From contig NZ_JAGTUK010000002.1 in the NCBI RefSeq assembly GCF_018224615.1, positions 835,603 to 899,602 of the forward strand: a stretch of DNA of 64,000 nt, read 5' to 3'. Source of the DNA: Microbacterium paraoxydans. GTDB lineage: Bacteria > Actinomycetota > Actinomycetes > Actinomycetales > Microbacteriaceae. The position numbers and the translations under genes were made by a program. The number at the start of each line of letters is the position of its first letter. The stretch's first letter is position 1. Under the pieces are notes generated by a model, which was given only the letters and a program-made list of their open reading frames with translations, did no database searches and was not told the origin of the DNA. Below are positions 8,951 to 19,285 of the stretch, in pieces.

Positions 8951-9630
8951 CCCGCATCCTTCTGGTCGAAGACGAGCCCGACCTCGCCGACCCGCTCGCG
9001 TACCTGTTGCGTCGCGAAGGCTACGAGGTGGAGATCGCCGAGGACGGTCCCGGCGCCATGGCTGCGTTCCGTGAGCGCGGCGCGGACATCGTCCTGCTCG
9101 ACCTGATGCTGCCGGGGATGCCGGGCACCGAGGTGTGCCGTCAGATCCGGTCGACCTCGACCATCCCGATCATCATGCTGACGGCGAAGGATTCGGAGGT
9201 CGACATCGTCGTTGGTCTCGAACTCGGTGCCGACGACTACATCACGAAGCCGTATTCATCGCGGGAGCTGCTCGCGCGGATGCGTGCGGTCCTGCGTCGA
9301 GTCGTCCAGGCCGAGGGGGAGCTGGACGAGAGGGTGCTCGAGGGCGGTCGCGTCTCGCTCGACATCGACCGTCACACCGTGTCGGTCGCGGGGGAGCAGA
9401 TCAACATGCCGTTGAAGGAGTTCGAGCTCCTCGAAGTGCTGATGCGCAACTCCGGTCGGGTGCTCACGCGCGGGCAGTTGATCGACCGGGTGTGGGGGAG
9501 TGACTACTTCGGGGACACCAAGACGCTCGACGTGCACATCAAGCGTATTCGCTCGCGCATCGAGGAGAACCCGAGCGAGCCCGTGATGCTCGTGACGGTG
9601 CGGGGCCTGGGCTACCGCTTCGAGGGCTGA
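8947..9630 (+). CDS. regX3: Response regulator RegX3
   Basis: A 227-residue OmpR/PhoB-type regulator that activates phosphate-starvation genes. Receiver domain residues ~3-115 with the acidic pocket (LLVEDEPD), phospho-acceptor Asp in IVLLDLMLPGMPG and the conserved Lys in DDYITKPYSSREL; winged helix ~130-225 (FGDTKTLDVHIKRIRSRI). Translationally coupled to senX3 by an ATGA overlap. Transcription ends in a 14-bp palindromic terminator shared with the opposing lipoprotein gene. Confidence 0.95.
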   Translation: MTRILLVEDEPDLADPLAYLLRREGYEVEIAEDGPGAMAAFRERGADIVLLDLMLPGMPGTEVCRQIRSTSTIPIIMLTAKDSEVDIVVGLELGADDYITKPYSSRELLARMRAVLRRVVQAEGELDERVLEGGRVSLDIDRHTVSVAGEQINMPLKEFELLEVLMRNSGRVLTRGQLIDRVWGSDYFGDTKTLDVHIKRIRSRIEENPSEPVMLVTVRGLGYRFEG

Positions 9631-9646
9631 GCACGGCAGACGCGAA

Positions 9647-9675
9647 GAGGCCGGCACCCCTGGGGTGCCGGCCTC
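9647..9675. terminator. Bidirectional terminator between regX3 and the lipoprotein gene
   Basis: Perfect inverted repeat with 14-nt arms (9647-9660 and 9662-9675) around a single base; the innermost pairs must open to form a loop. It sits between two convergent stops. Confidence 0.85.
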
Positions 9676-9689
9676 GTGGTCGTGCGGTG

Positions 9690-10163
9690 TCAGTCGCCCT
9701 CGGGGGCGAGGTCCGCGTAGTAGGGGAGGGTGCCGTCGAGCACGGGCACCGCGGTGGTGACGCCGGCCGAGTCGCCCGACTGGAAGTGGATGTCGACCGT
9801 GGCGCCCGGCTTGGTGTCGAGCCCGACGATACGCAGCGGCTCCTCGTCGGAGCCGAGGCTGATGGTCTTGCCCGCGGAGACCGTGACGGTGAACGGGTCG
9901 CCACCCTCGAGGGAGATCGTGAGCGTGGCGCGGTCCTGCGTCGGGTTCACGATCGCGCCGATGAAGTTGCCGACGGTGCCGTCCTCGTTGGCGATGACGA
10001 GGGCGTTGCGCACGTCGATCGGGCCGTCCTTGTCGGAGACGTTCACGCCGTCGGAGGCCGCGTACTCGATCTTGGTCGACTGCGGGGTGATGAACGTGCA
10101 CCCGGTCGCGCCGAGCAGAACGAGGGCGCTGATGGCGGCAGACGCAACAAGGCGCGATTTCAC
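9690..10163 (-). CDS. Exported lipoprotein, LpqE-like by position
   Basis: A 157-residue protein with a lipoprotein signal peptide and lipobox (LLGATGC, Cys 22), so it should be anchored on the outer face of the cytoplasmic membrane. The mature part has a beta-rich, copper-chaperone-like pattern (GAIVNPTQDRATLTIS, SLGSDEEPLRIVGLD) but I see no Met/His copper motif. Divergent from carD, which is the position of lpqE in mycobacteria; orthology is inferred from synteny and lipobox, not from strong residue matches. The gap to carD holds two perfect palindromes. Confidence 0.75.
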   Translation of the reverse strand: MKSRLVASAAISALVLLGATGCTFITPQSTKIEYAASDGVNVSDKDGPIDVRNALVIANEDGTVGNFIGAIVNPTQDRATLTISLEGGDPFTVTVSAGKTISLGSDEEPLRIVGLDTKPGATVDIHFQSGDSAGVTTAVPVLDGTLPYYADLAPEGD

Positions 10164-10191
10164 GGGTCCTCCTGAGGTCCGACGGGATATC

Positions 10192-10230
10192 CGTACCCAT
10201 TCTATGGGTACGCGTCCACGACCCGTGGAC
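10192..10230. promoter_or_regulatory. Two adjacent perfect palindromes between lipoprotein gene and carD
   Basis: First palindrome 10192-10212 has 9-nt arms (CGTACCCAT / ATGGGTACG) around TCT. One base later, the second at 10214-10230 has 7-nt arms (GTCCACG / CGTGGAC) around ACC. They lie ~70-105 bp upstream of the carD start and ~30-65 bp upstream of the lipoprotein start. The equal 3-nt centres suggest operators for dimeric regulators, though RNA hairpins are possible. Confidence 0.5.
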
Positions 10231-10297
10231 CAGGGAGCGCGAACCTTAGCGCATATCCCCTGTGGTATCCTTGAGGTTGCCGAAAGGACATGTTTTT

Positions 10298-10780
10298 ATG
10301 CTTTTTGAGGTTGGCGAGACCGTCGTCTATCCGCACCATGGCGCTGCGACCATCATCGAGGTCAAGGAGCGCGTCATCAAGGGCGAGACGAAGAAGTACC
10401 TGAAGCTCAACGTCACGCAGGGCGATCTCATCATCGAGGTCCCGGCCGAGAACGTCGACCTGGTCGGCGTTCGCGACGTGATCGGCAAGGAGGGCCTCGA
10501 TCACGTATTCGAGGTGCTGCGCGCACCCTTCACGGAGGAGCCCACCAACTGGTCCCGTCGCTACAAGGCGAACCTGGAGAAGCTCGCCTCCGGCGACGTC
10601 ATCAAGGTGAGCGAGGTCGTGCGTGACCTGTGGCGTCGCGACCAGGACCGCGGGCTGTCCGCGGGCGAGAAGCGGATGCTGGCGAAGGCGCGTCAGATCC
10701 TCATCTCGGAGCTGGCTCTGGCCGAGAAGATCGACGAGGACAAGGCGGGCGCGCTGCTCGACGAGGTTCTCGCTTCCTGA
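10298..10780 (+). CDS. carD: CarD-family RNA polymerase-binding regulator
   Basis: A 160-residue protein that binds the RNA polymerase beta subunit and stabilises open promoter complexes, notably at rRNA promoters. The N-terminal Tudor-like RID domain starts [19 protein letters not shown]; the helical C-terminal domain has the basic/Trp surface ([17 protein letters not shown]). The start is ATG 10298, with AAAGGA eight bases upstream. A strong hairpin terminator follows, separating it from ispDF. The order carD-ispD-ispF-cysS-rlmB is conserved in actinobacteria. Confidence 0.95.
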   Translation: MLFEVGETVVYPHHGAATIIEVKERVIKGETKKYLKLNVTQGDLIIEVPAENVDLVGVRDVIGKEGLDHVFEVLRAPFTEEPTNWSRRYKANLEKLASGDVIKVSEVVRDLWRRDQDRGLSAGEKRMLAKARQILISELALAEKIDEDKAGALLDEVLAS

Positions 10781-10792
10781 CTCCTTCACGAG

Positions 10793-10822
10793 GAAAGGCG
10801 GATGCTGCGGCATCCGCCTTTC
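10793..10822 (+). terminator. Terminator after carD
   Basis: Inverted repeat with 13-nt arms (GAAAGGCGGATGC and its complement) and a 4-nt loop (TGCG), 12 bases after the carD stop. Confidence 0.85.
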
Positions 10823-10848
10823 GTCGTTCCCGCGGGTAACGTGAACAC

Positions 10849-12078
10849 GTGAGCATCCTTCCCGTTCCGCACACCGCGATCATCGTCGTCGCCGCAGGGT
10901 CCGGCACCCGGTTGGAGGCCGGGGCGCCCAAGGCTTTCGTCGGCATCGACAACCACACGATCCTGCGCCACGCGCTCGACGGCGTCTTCGCCGCAGAGCC
11001 CATGCAGGTGATCGTCGTCGCCCCGGCCGGGTACGAGGGCGACGCGGAGTCCGAGTTGCTCGCCGCGGCGGGCGACCGCGTGGACCTCGGCCGCGTCGTC
11101 ACCGGCGGGGCCACCCGCCAGGAGTCCGTCGCCGCAGGTCTCGATGCCCTGTGGGGCGACGTGACCACGGTGCTCGTGCACGACGCCGCGCGGGCCCTCA
11201 CCCCGCCCTCCGTGATCGATGCCGTCGCGGCGGCGGTCACGAACGAGGCAGCCGCTCTTCCGGTGCTGCCCGTGGTCGACACCCTCAAGCGTGTGAGCGA
11301 TGGCGTCGTGACCGGTGCTGTCGACCGCTCGGAGCTTGCCGCCGCGCAGACGCCGCAGGGCTTTCCGCGCGGCACGCTCGAGTCGGCGTACGCGCGTGCC
11401 GCGGAGGAAGGCGCGGACTACACCGACGATGCAGCGCTGTTCGCCGCCGCAGGGCATGCCGTGCGGCTGGTCCCCGGTTCCGAGCGGTCGTTCAAGATCA
11501 CGACGCCGGGCGACCTGGAGCGGGCCAGGACCCTGCTCGCCGCAGCACCGCAGGCGACCACGGAGGTCCGGCACCACCCCGGCGCTCTCGGTCTGCCACG
11601 CGTCGGGGTCGGCACGGACGTGCATGCGTTCGGCGGCGACGGCGACCTCTGGCTCGCCGGGCTGCAGTGGCCGGGGGAACAGGCGCTGTCCGGGCACTCG
11701 GACGGCGACGCGGTTGCGCACGCGATCGTCGACGCCCTCCTCGCCGCCGCCGGCCTGGGCGACATCGGGACGCACTTCGGCACGGCGCACCCGGAGTACG
11801 CCGGTGCACACGCCGACGTGTTCCTGTCGAGGACGAGGGAGCTGCTCGCCGATGCGGGCTTCGTGATCGGCAATGTGTCGGTGCAGTTCCAGGGCAACCG
11901 TCCGCGGTTCAGCGCCCGCAGAGTCGAGGCTGAGCGCACGCTGTCGGCGGCTCTCGGCGGTGCCCCGGTCGCGGTCTCGGCGACGACGACCGACGCGCTG
12001 GGCTTCCCCGGTCGCGGCGAGGGCGTCGCGGTCACGGCGGTTGCGCTGGTGGTGTCGGAGGGCACGCGGGGGAGCTGA
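10849..12078 (+). CDS. ispDF: Bifunctional MEP-pathway enzyme IspD-IspF
   Basis: A 409-residue fusion. Residues ~1-230 are IspD, CDP-methylerythritol synthase, with the nucleotide-binding start [20 protein letters not shown] and [13 protein letters not shown]. Residues ~245-409 are IspF, methylerythritol-cyclodiphosphate synthase, with zinc ligands in GVGTDVHAF (Asp, His) and [14 protein letters not shown]. It covers two non-adjacent steps of the non-mevalonate isoprenoid route. GTG start at 10849. The pathway product IPP feeds the carotenoid operon at 44.7-50.4 kb. Both active sites look intact. Confidence 0.95.
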   Translation: MSILPVPHTAIIVVAAGSGTRLEAGAPKAFVGIDNHTILRHALDGVFAAEPMQVIVVAPAGYEGDAESELLAAAGDRVDLGRVVTGGATRQESVAAGLDALWGDVTTVLVHDAARALTPPSVIDAVAAAVTNEAAALPVLPVVDTLKRVSDGVVTGAVDRSELAAAQTPQGFPRGTLESAYARAAEEGADYTDDAALFAAAGHAVRLVPGSERSFKITTPGDLERARTLLAAAPQATTEVRHHPGALGLPRVGVGTDVHAFGGDGDLWLAGLQWPGEQALSGHSDGDAVAHAIVDALLAAAGLGDIGTHFGTAHPEYAGAHADVFLSRTRELLADAGFVIGNVSVQFQGNRPRFSARRVEAERTLSAALGGAPVAVSATTTDALGFPGRGEGVAVTAVALVVSEGTRGS

Positions 12079-12139
12079 CTCCCGAGTGGATCGGCGACAC
12101 GATCAGGAGCCCCGCCCGGCCGCCGAGTAGGCTTGACCG

Positions 12140-13540
12140 GTGACCCTCCGCCTCTACGACACCCGCGCACAGCAGCTGCGCGACTTCGTGCCTCTCGACC
12201 CCGAGAACATCACGATGTATGTCTGCGGACCCACCGTGCAGTCGGGGCCGCACATCGGTCACGTGCGGGCGGCGCTGAGTTTCGACCTGCTGCGGCGGTG
12301 GCTCGAGCACCGGTTCGGGCGCGTGACGTTCGTGCGCAACGTCACCGACATCGACGACAAGGTGCTGCTGAACGCCACCTCGGCCGAGCCCTGGTGGGCG
12401 CTCGCCTACCGGATGGAGCAGGAGTTCACCGCGGCCTACGCCGGCATCGGCATCCTTCCGCCGACCTATGAGCCGAGGGCTACGGCTTCGGTGCCCCAGA
12501 TGCAGGAGCTCATCGCACTCCTCATCGAGCGCGGCCACGCCTACCCGGCCCCGGACGGCTCCGGCGATGTGTACTTCGACGTGCGGTCCTGGGCGGACTA
12601 CGGCGCGCTGACCCATCAGTCGGTGGACGCGATGGAAGCCGCCGAGGATGCGGATCCGCGAGGCAAGCGCAACCCGCAGGACTTCGCGCTGTGGAAGGGC
12701 GCGAAGACGGGGGAGCCGGCAGATGCCACGTGGAGCTCGCCGTGGGGTCCCGGTCGCCCCGGGTGGCACATCGAGTGCTCGGCGATGTCGAAGCGGTACC
12801 TCGGCGATGAGTTCGACATCCACGGCGGCGGGCTCGACCTCCGCTTCCCGCACCACGAGAACGAACTCGCCCAGTCGACCGCGGCCGGCGACGGCTTCGC
12901 CCGGTACTGGGTGCACAACGGGCTCGTGACGGTGGACGGGCAGAAGATGTCGAAGTCGCTCGGCAACTTCACGCTCGCTCGTGACGTGCTCGACGCCCAC
13001 GACCCGCTGGTGGTGCGGTACGCGCTCGCTGCCGCGCACTACCGTTCGAGCCTGGATCTGTCCGAGTCGTCGTGGGCCGAAGCGGAGGCCGCGCTCGGGC
13101 GCATCCGCTCGTTCCTGGAGCGGGCGTCGCGAGTCGTCGACGCCGACGCGTCCGTCACCGGGGTCGACCTGCCGGCAGCTTTCGCCGACGCGATGGACGA
13201 CGACCTCGGCGTTCCGCAGGCTCTCGCGGTCGTGCACGAGACGGTGCGCGCAGGGAACTCCGCGCTCGATGCCGGGGACGGCGAGGCGGCCATCGCGGCG
13301 GCGCGAGCCGTTCTCGCCATGACGACGGTGCTGGGCCTGCGGCCGAGCACACCCACGAGCGTCGCCGGCGCCCACGCATCCGCGCTCGACGCGCTGGTGC
13401 GGGAGATGATCACGCAGCGTGCTCAGGCGCGGGCGAACAAGGACTGGGCGGCGGCGGATCGTATTCGTGACGCGATCGCCGCCGCAGGAATCACGCTGGA
13501 GGACACTCCGGCCGGAACTCATTGGAGTATCGATGGCTAA
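12140..13540 (+). CDS. cysS: Cysteine--tRNA ligase
   Basis: A 466-residue class I aminoacyl-tRNA synthetase. HIGH-type motif in [15 protein letters not shown], zinc-binding Cys/His positions ([28 protein letters not shown]) and KMSKS motif in [14 protein letters not shown] start at 12140. Its stop overlaps the rlmB start by 8 bp, so the two are translated together, as in many actinobacteria. Confidence 0.96.
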   Translation: MTLRLYDTRAQQLRDFVPLDPENITMYVCGPTVQSGPHIGHVRAALSFDLLRRWLEHRFGRVTFVRNVTDIDDKVLLNATSAEPWWALAYRMEQEFTAAYAGIGILPPTYEPRATASVPQMQELIALLIERGHAYPAPDGSGDVYFDVRSWADYGALTHQSVDAMEAAEDADPRGKRNPQDFALWKGAKTGEPADATWSSPWGPGRPGWHIECSAMSKRYLGDEFDIHGGGLDLRFPHHENELAQSTAAGDGFARYWVHNGLVTVDGQKMSKSLGNFTLARDVLDAHDPLVVRYALAAAHYRSSLDLSESSWAEAEAALGRIRSFLERASRVVDADASVTGVDLPAAFADAMDDDLGVPQALAVVHETVRAGNSALDAGDGEAAIAAARAVLAMTTVLGLRPSTPTSVAGAHASALDALVREMITQRAQARANKDWAAADRIRDAIAAAGITLEDTPAGTHWSIDG

Positions 13541-14537
13541 GCCAGGACGCCCGGGCGCGAGCAAGGGCAAGAAGAAGGGCCCGACCAAGGGCACCGGTGG
13601 CCTCGGGCGCAAGGCGCTCGAAGGGCGCGGCCCGACCCCGAAGGCCGAGGACCGCGCGTGGCACCCGGCCGGGAAGCGCAAGGCCGCGGCCGAGCGCTAC
13701 GCGGCGGCGGGCGGCAAGGGCAAGCCCGGCGGACGTCAGTCCTCGGGCGGCAACCCCAACCGCACGGCCAGGGCGAAGGACAACACGACCGACACCGAGA
13801 CGGTCACCGGCCGTAACTCGGTCCTGGAGGCGCTGCGGGCCAAGATCCCCGCGTCGGCGATGTACATCGCGCAGCGGGTCGAGATGGACGACCGCGTCAA
13901 GGAGATGCTGTCGATCGCGACGCACCGCGACATCCCGGTCCTGGAGGTCACGCGGCAGGAGCTCGACCGCATGGCGGGCTTCGACGGCGTGCACCAGGGC
14001 GTCGCGCTGAAGGTCCCGCCGTACGAGTATGCGCACCCGCAGGATCTGCTGGAGGAGGTCATCGACCGCGGCGAGACGCCGTTGTTCGTGGCGCTCGACG
14101 GGGTGACCGATCCGCGCAACCTCGGCGCGATCATCCGCTCGACCGCCGCGTTCGGCGGTCACGGCATCATCCTGCCGCAGCGCCGTTCCGCCGGGGTGAA
14201 CTCGGCGGCGTGGAAGACCAGTGCGGGTGCCGCCGCGCGCATCCCCGTCGCCCTCGCGACGAACCTCACCACGCAGCTCAAGGAGTTCAAGAAGCAGGGA
14301 GTGTTCGTGCTGGGGCTCGACGGTGACGGCGATGTGTCGCTGCCGGAGCTGCAGCTGGCAGACCGTCCCGTCGTCATCGTGGTCGGCTCGGAGGGCAAGG
14401 GCCTGTCCCGCCTGGTGACCGAGACCTGCGACCAGATCGTCTCCATTCCGATCTCGGCGGCGACGGAGTCGCTGAACGCCGGGATCGCCGCGTCCGTCGC
14501 TCTCTACCAGGTGGCGACGGTTCGCGCAGCCGACTGA
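13533..14537 (+). CDS. rlmB: SpoU/TrmH-family rRNA 2'-O-methyltransferase (RlmB-like)
   Basis: A 334-residue RNA methyltransferase expected to modify the ribose of a guanosine in 23S rRNA. Residues 1-~85 are a Lys/Gly-rich, disordered RNA-binding extension; ~90-160 the substrate-binding domain ([14 protein letters not shown]); ~175-334 the knotted SPOUT domain with motif 1 ([16 protein letters not shown]), motif 2 ([12 protein letters not shown]) and motif 3 ([20 protein letters not shown]). The ATG overlaps the cysS stop. Exact target nucleotide is inferred. Confidence 0.92.
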   Translation: MAKPGRPGASKGKKKGPTKGTGGLGRKALEGRGPTPKAEDRAWHPAGKRKAAAERYAAAGGKGKPGGRQSSGGNPNRTARAKDNTTDTETVTGRNSVLEALRAKIPASAMYIAQRVEMDDRVKEMLSIATHRDIPVLEVTRQELDRMAGFDGVHQGVALKVPPYEYAHPQDLLEEVIDRGETPLFVALDGVTDPRNLGAIIRSTAAFGGHGIILPQRRSAGVNSAAWKTSAGAAARIPVALATNLTTQLKEFKKQGVFVLGLDGDGDVSLPELQLADRPVVIVVGSEGKGLSRLVTETCDQIVSIPISAATESLNAGIAASVALYQVATVRAAD

Positions 14538-14558
14538 CCGTACCAGAAAGGGCACAGC

Positions 14559-15200
14559 ATGGCGCGCATCATCGTCCTCGGAGGAACCGGCTACGCCGGA
14601 CGGCACATCGTGTCGGAGGCGGTGAGCCGCGATCACGCCGTCGTCGCGATCTCACGCTCGGTACCGGCCGATCCGGTCGCGGGGGCGGCGTACGTGCAGG
14701 GCTCGGCCCTGGATCCGGCGTCGCTGACGGAGGCGTTCGCGGGTGCCGATGCGGTGGTGTCGGCGCTGTCGCCGCGGGGCGACATGGAGGATCGGGTGCT
14801 CGACGCCCTCAGCACCGTCGTCGGTCTCCTCCAGGGAACGGAGACGCGACTCGGCGTCGTCGGCGGGGCCGGGGGCAGCCTGGTCGCTCCCGGGGGACCG
14901 CGGCTGTTCGACCTCGACTTCCCCGAGGAGTACAAGCACGAGGCGCAGGTCGGCATCGACTCGCTCGCGCTGCTCGAGGACACCGAACCCACGCTGGACT
15001 GGTTCTTCATCCACCCGGCCGAGGTGTTCGGGCCCTGGGCGGAGGGCGAGCGGACGGGACACTACCGCGACGGTGGCGACGTTCTCGTGCGCGATGGGGC
15101 GGGGAAGTCGTTCATCTCCGGCGCGGACTTCGCGGTGGCCGTCGTGGATGAGATCGAGCAGGGCAACCATCACCGTGAGCGGTTCACGGTGGGGTACTGA
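14559..15200 (+). CDS. NAD(P)-binding epimerase/NmrA-like oxidoreductase
   Basis: A 213-residue Rossmann-fold protein with the nucleotide motif at the N-terminus (IIVLGGTGYAGRHIVSEAV) and a conserved DAVVSAL segment; it resembles the NAD(P)H-binding YwnB/NmrA group of atypical short-chain dehydrogenases. The classical YxxxK pair is only partly present (EEYKHEAQ), so catalysis is uncertain. Starts 21 nt after rlmB on the same strand, probably a read-through partner. Substrate unknown. Confidence 0.8.
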   Translation: MARIIVLGGTGYAGRHIVSEAVSRDHAVVAISRSVPADPVAGAAYVQGSALDPASLTEAFAGADAVVSALSPRGDMEDRVLDALSTVVGLLQGTETRLGVVGGAGGSLVAPGGPRLFDLDFPEEYKHEAQVGIDSLALLEDTEPTLDWFFIHPAEVFGPWAEGERTGHYRDGGDVLVRDGAGKSFISGADFAVAVVDEIEQGNHHRERFTVGY

Positions 15201-15209
15201 GTCGCGGTC

Positions 15210-16514
15210 TCAGACGAGATCGCGCCAGTCCACCTGATCGTCGTCGTCGGCGAGCGAGAGCGTGCCCGTGATCACCGGGAGGCTCATCGTCTCGGTGGGC
15301 GGGCCCATGATGGTGGCCTCGTCGCGGCGGTGGCGCAGCACATCGTTGATGTAGCTGGTGAGGACTTCGGCGATCGCGACGGAGCGTCCCTGCGCCTGTG
15401 ACAGGTACCACCGATGCTCCAGCACCTGGTGGAACACTTCGGCCGGTTCCAGCTTGGCGCGGAGATCGTAGGGGATCGCGCGCACGACGGGCTCGAACAC
15501 GCGAGTGAGCCACTCATGCGCGTACATCTCCTCGTCGGCCCACTGCTTGGTGGAGCGGGCGCGGAACTCGTCCAGATCGTTGAGCAGCCGCCTGGCCTGG
15601 TTCTCCTCCACGTCGAGCCCCGTCAGTCGGATGAGGCGACGCTGATGGTGCCCGGCGTCCACGACCTTCGGCTGGATCTCCACCACGGTCCCGTCGGCGG
15701 TGGTCGACATCGACATCTCGTCGATGTCGAAGCCGAGTGCGTTGAGACGTTCGACGCGCTCGGTGATGCGCCAGGTCTCGGCTGCGGAGAACGACTCCTG
15801 CGCCGTGAGCTCCGCCCACAGCGAGCGGTATGAGGAGACGATGCCGTCGGCGATGGCGATCGCGTCCACGCCGTGTTCGAGGCGTCCGCCGGCGGCCAGG
15901 TCCATGATCTCCCCGGCGATGTTGGTGCGGGCGAGATCGAGGTCGTATGCGCGCTGCCCGTCGGTCAGTCCCTCCTCGTGCAACTCTCCTGTCTCCGCGT
16001 CGACGAGGTACGCCGCGAAGGCGCCGGCGTCGCGACGGAAGAGGGTGTTGGAGAGCGAGACGTCTCCCCAGTAGAACCCGACGTTGTGCAGGCGGACGAG
16101 CAGCAGGGCGAGCGCGTCCACGAGCCGCGTCGCCGTGTCGGGCCGCAGCACCCGCGTGAACAGCGCACGGTAGGGCATGGAGAAGCGCAGATGCGAGGTG
16201 ACGAGAGCGGCGGGAAGGGGCTCACCGGTGGCATCGGTGCGCCCGGCGATCACGGCGACCCGTGAGACACACGGGACATCGAGTCGGGCGAGGTTGCCGA
16301 GCATGTCGTACTCGCGCTGTGCCATCGCCGCGGTGGTCTCCTTCACCGCGACCACGCGGCCGGAGAGGTCCGCAAAGCGCACGAGGTGACGCGAGAGGCC
16401 CTTCGGCAGCGACACGATGTGCTCGGAGGGCCACTTCGCGAGGCTGGTCGACCAGGGCAGGGCGAGGAGGCCGGGGTCGACGGTGCTGGCGGTGATCCGC
16501 AGCGAGTCCTGCAT
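15210..16514 (-). CDS. DUF4032 protein with kinase-like N-terminal domain
   Basis: A 434-residue actinobacterial protein. The N-terminal half resembles lipopolysaccharide/protein kinases: VVAVKETTAAMAQREYDML could supply the ATP-binding Lys and Glu, WGDVSLSNTLF resembles the catalytic loop (D and N), and AYLVDAETGEL a DFG-like metal site. The C-terminal half is the DUF4032 domain. ATG 16514 has AGGAG six bases upstream. Upstream on the same strand is the sugar-ABC ATPase gene. Real kinase activity and substrate are unproven. Confidence 0.85.
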   Translation of the reverse strand: MQDSLRITASTVDPGLLALPWSTSLAKWPSEHIVSLPKGLSRHLVRFADLSGRVVAVKETTAAMAQREYDMLGNLARLDVPCVSRVAVIAGRTDATGEPLPAALVTSHLRFSMPYRALFTRVLRPDTATRLVDALALLLVRLHNVGFYWGDVSLSNTLFRRDAGAFAAYLVDAETGELHEEGLTDGQRAYDLDLARTNIAGEIMDLAAGGRLEHGVDAIAIADGIVSSYRSLWAELTAQESFSAAETWRITERVERLNALGFDIDEMSMSTTADGTVVEIQPKVVDAGHHQRRLIRLTGLDVEENQARRLLNDLDEFRARSTKQWADEEMYAHEWLTRVFEPVVRAIPYDLRAKLEPAEVFHQVLEHRWYLSQAQGRSVAIAEVLTSYINDVLRHRRDEATIMGPPTETMSLPVITGTLSLADDDDQVDWRDLV

Positions 16515-16587
16515 GGATGCTCCTGGTGGGGAAAAGACCGCGGCGCGGGCGACCGAAGTCAGCCCGCGCCGCGGATGGTGTGTCCGA

Positions 16588-17691
<1,104 letters not shown>

Positions 17692-17706
17692 CGTGTTTCT
17701 CCTTCA

Positions 17707-17724
17707 CCGGCAGGTACGTGCCGG
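17707..17724 (-). promoter_or_regulatory. Hairpin in the leader of the MsiK-type ATPase gene
   Basis: Perfect 6-bp stem (CCGGCA / TGCCGG) with a 6-nt loop, 15 to 33 bases upstream of the ATPase start and immediately before its AAGGAG ribosome site. It could be part of the actinobacterial msiK RNA motif, but I can only see this one stem clearly. Confidence 0.3.
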
Positions 17725-17919
17725 ACGATCCGTAGTGAATGAAGCGGCGGAGCGACCCGCCGTGACCCGCCATCGGGTCGGGTTCAGTATGGCACGATCG
17801 GACGTACCTGGGTATTTCTCAGCCTCGATGACTAGCATCGAACCCGGCCGCGCTCTGCGGCGGTCGCCGCCGGATGGCGGTCGGGGCCAACCCGGACCCC
17901 CCGAGACTCAAGAGGAACG

Positions 17920-18873
17920 ATGTCGAGCGACGAAACGCCGAACGTCCCCGCACCTCGCAATTCCCGCGAGGTCGTGCGGGAGAAGGCCCAGAAGGTGCAT
18001 GCCCAGCAGTCGAGGGCGCGCCTCATGCGACGAATCATCATCGGCGCGGTCGCGGTGATCGCTGTCGGCGCGATCGGCACGGCCGTCACGCTCGCCGTCA
18101 CCTCGCAGGTCTCCAAGCCGCAGCTCAGCCCCAGCGGCATGGAGTCAGACGGCGTCGTCGTGACCGACATCTCGTCCATGTCCGCTTCCGCCGAGGCCCC
18201 GGCCACTCCGACGCCCGAGCCGTCGGAGGCGGGCACTGCGTCCCCCACGCCTGACCCCACCGCGTCGCAGGCGGTGGACGTGCACGTCTATGTCGACTAC
18301 CTGTCGCCCGATGCCGGCAAGTTCGAGCGCGCGAACGCGCGGCTGCTCGCCCAGTGGATCGAGGACGGTGCGGCAACCGTGAGCTATCACCCGGTGGCGC
18401 TGCTGACCGCGAGCTCCAACGGGACCAAGTACTCGCTGCGTTCGGCTGCGGCGGCCGCCTGTGTGGCGACGCACTCGCCCGACCAGTTCTACGCGTTCAA
18501 CCACGACCTGCTCGACGATCAGCCGGAGGTCGGCAGCGATGGCCTCTCCGATCAGGAGCTGGCGAACCTCGCGGGTGCGGTCGGTGTCGACAACGCCAAG
18601 GTGGTGCGCAAGTGCATCCAGGAGGGCGACTTCGTGAACTGGGCGAAGGAGGCGACGACGCGTGCGCTCAAGGGGCCGCTCGCCGGTTCGGATGACCTCG
18701 TCCTTACTGCGGCCCCGATGATCGTCGTGAACGGCGAGGCCTATGTCGGTGCGCTGGACGACCCGCAGGAGCTGTCGACGTTCGTCATGTCGGTCGCGAG
18801 CGAGGCGTACTACGACTCGGCTACCGCGACCCCCACTCCGACTCCGTCGTCCACCGAGACGCCGACGCCGTAA
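17920..18873 (+). CDS. Membrane-anchored DsbA-like thioredoxin-fold protein lacking CxxC
   Basis: A 317-residue protein: cytoplasmic basic N-terminus (~1-37), one membrane helix (~38-62, IIIGAVAVIAVGAIG), a Thr/Pro/Ser-rich linker (~90-120), then an extracytoplasmic DsbA/thioredoxin fold (~125-300) and a Thr-Pro tail. The domain starts VDVHVYVDYLSPDAGKFE, where active homologues have a CPxC-type motif; here both cysteines are absent. Two Cys remain later (AAACVATH, VRKCIQEG). The fold and topology are clear; a redox role is doubtful, and a chaperone or binding role is possible. Confidence 0.8.
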   Translation: MSSDETPNVPAPRNSREVVREKAQKVHAQQSRARLMRRIIIGAVAVIAVGAIGTAVTLAVTSQVSKPQLSPSGMESDGVVVTDISSMSASAEAPATPTPEPSEAGTASPTPDPTASQAVDVHVYVDYLSPDAGKFERANARLLAQWIEDGAATVSYHPVALLTASSNGTKYSLRSAAAAACVATHSPDQFYAFNHDLLDDQPEVGSDGLSDQELANLAGAVGVDNAKVVRKCIQEGDFVNWAKEATTRALKGPLAGSDDLVLTAAPMIVVNGEAYVGALDDPQELSTFVMSVASEAYYDSATATPTPTPSSTETPTP

Positions 18874-18912
18874 CGCGAGGCCGTCTCCGCCATCGCTAAG
18901 CTGATGGCATCC

Positions 18913-18985
18913 GCCGACTTGGCGCAATTGGTAGCGCACCGTACTTGTAATACGGGGGTTACGGGTTCGAGTCCCGTAGTCGGCT
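18913..18985 (+). tRNA. tRNA-Thr (anticodon TGT)
   Basis: Full cloverleaf: acceptor GCCGACT/AGTCGGC, D arm GCGC...GCGC, anticodon stem CCGTA/TACGG with loop CTTGTAA (TGT, reads ACA), T arm ACGGG/CCCGT with TTCGAGT. The 3' CCA is not encoded. Confidence 0.95.
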
Positions 18986-19285
18986 CTCACTCCGCATGGG
19001 GCTGCGGGCGCCTTTCGAGATCCTCACGAGCGCTCTTGTCTGCCCTTGACGCCATCGTGGTGCGATCCTGCCTACCCGCCCGGGCGCCGATCCGTCGACG
19101 ACGCCCGTGACTCTTGCCTTCTCCCGCTCCTCCTCGGCCGGGAGTGGCGATGACAACCGGCCATTTGCGTAACACGTTGGTAAGTGTTATGTTACTTACG
19201 TGCAGGTGGCCGGCACCCCGCCCCGGCCACCTGCGCGCATCCGATCTGGCCCTCGCGCGGCCGTGCCGATTCGAGGAGGCCGACA
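18986..19285. other. 300-bp non-coding gap before ppk2
   Basis: No convincing gene. The left two thirds show nothing recognisable; the right third holds a promoter with an overlapping operator (19165-19199) and the GAGGAGG ribosome site of ppk2. Confidence 0.6.
19165..19199 (+). promoter_or_regulatory. ppk2 promoter with two overlapping inverted repeats
   Basis: A -35-like TTGCGT (19165-19170) and a -10-like TATGTT (19188-19193) are exactly 17 bp apart. Over the spacer and -10 lie two inverted repeats, TAACAC/GTGTTA (19170-19175, 19184-19189) and GTAAGT/ACTTAC (19180-19185, 19194-19199). The stretch is AT-rich against its surroundings, as expected for a regulated promoter. Confidence 0.6.
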
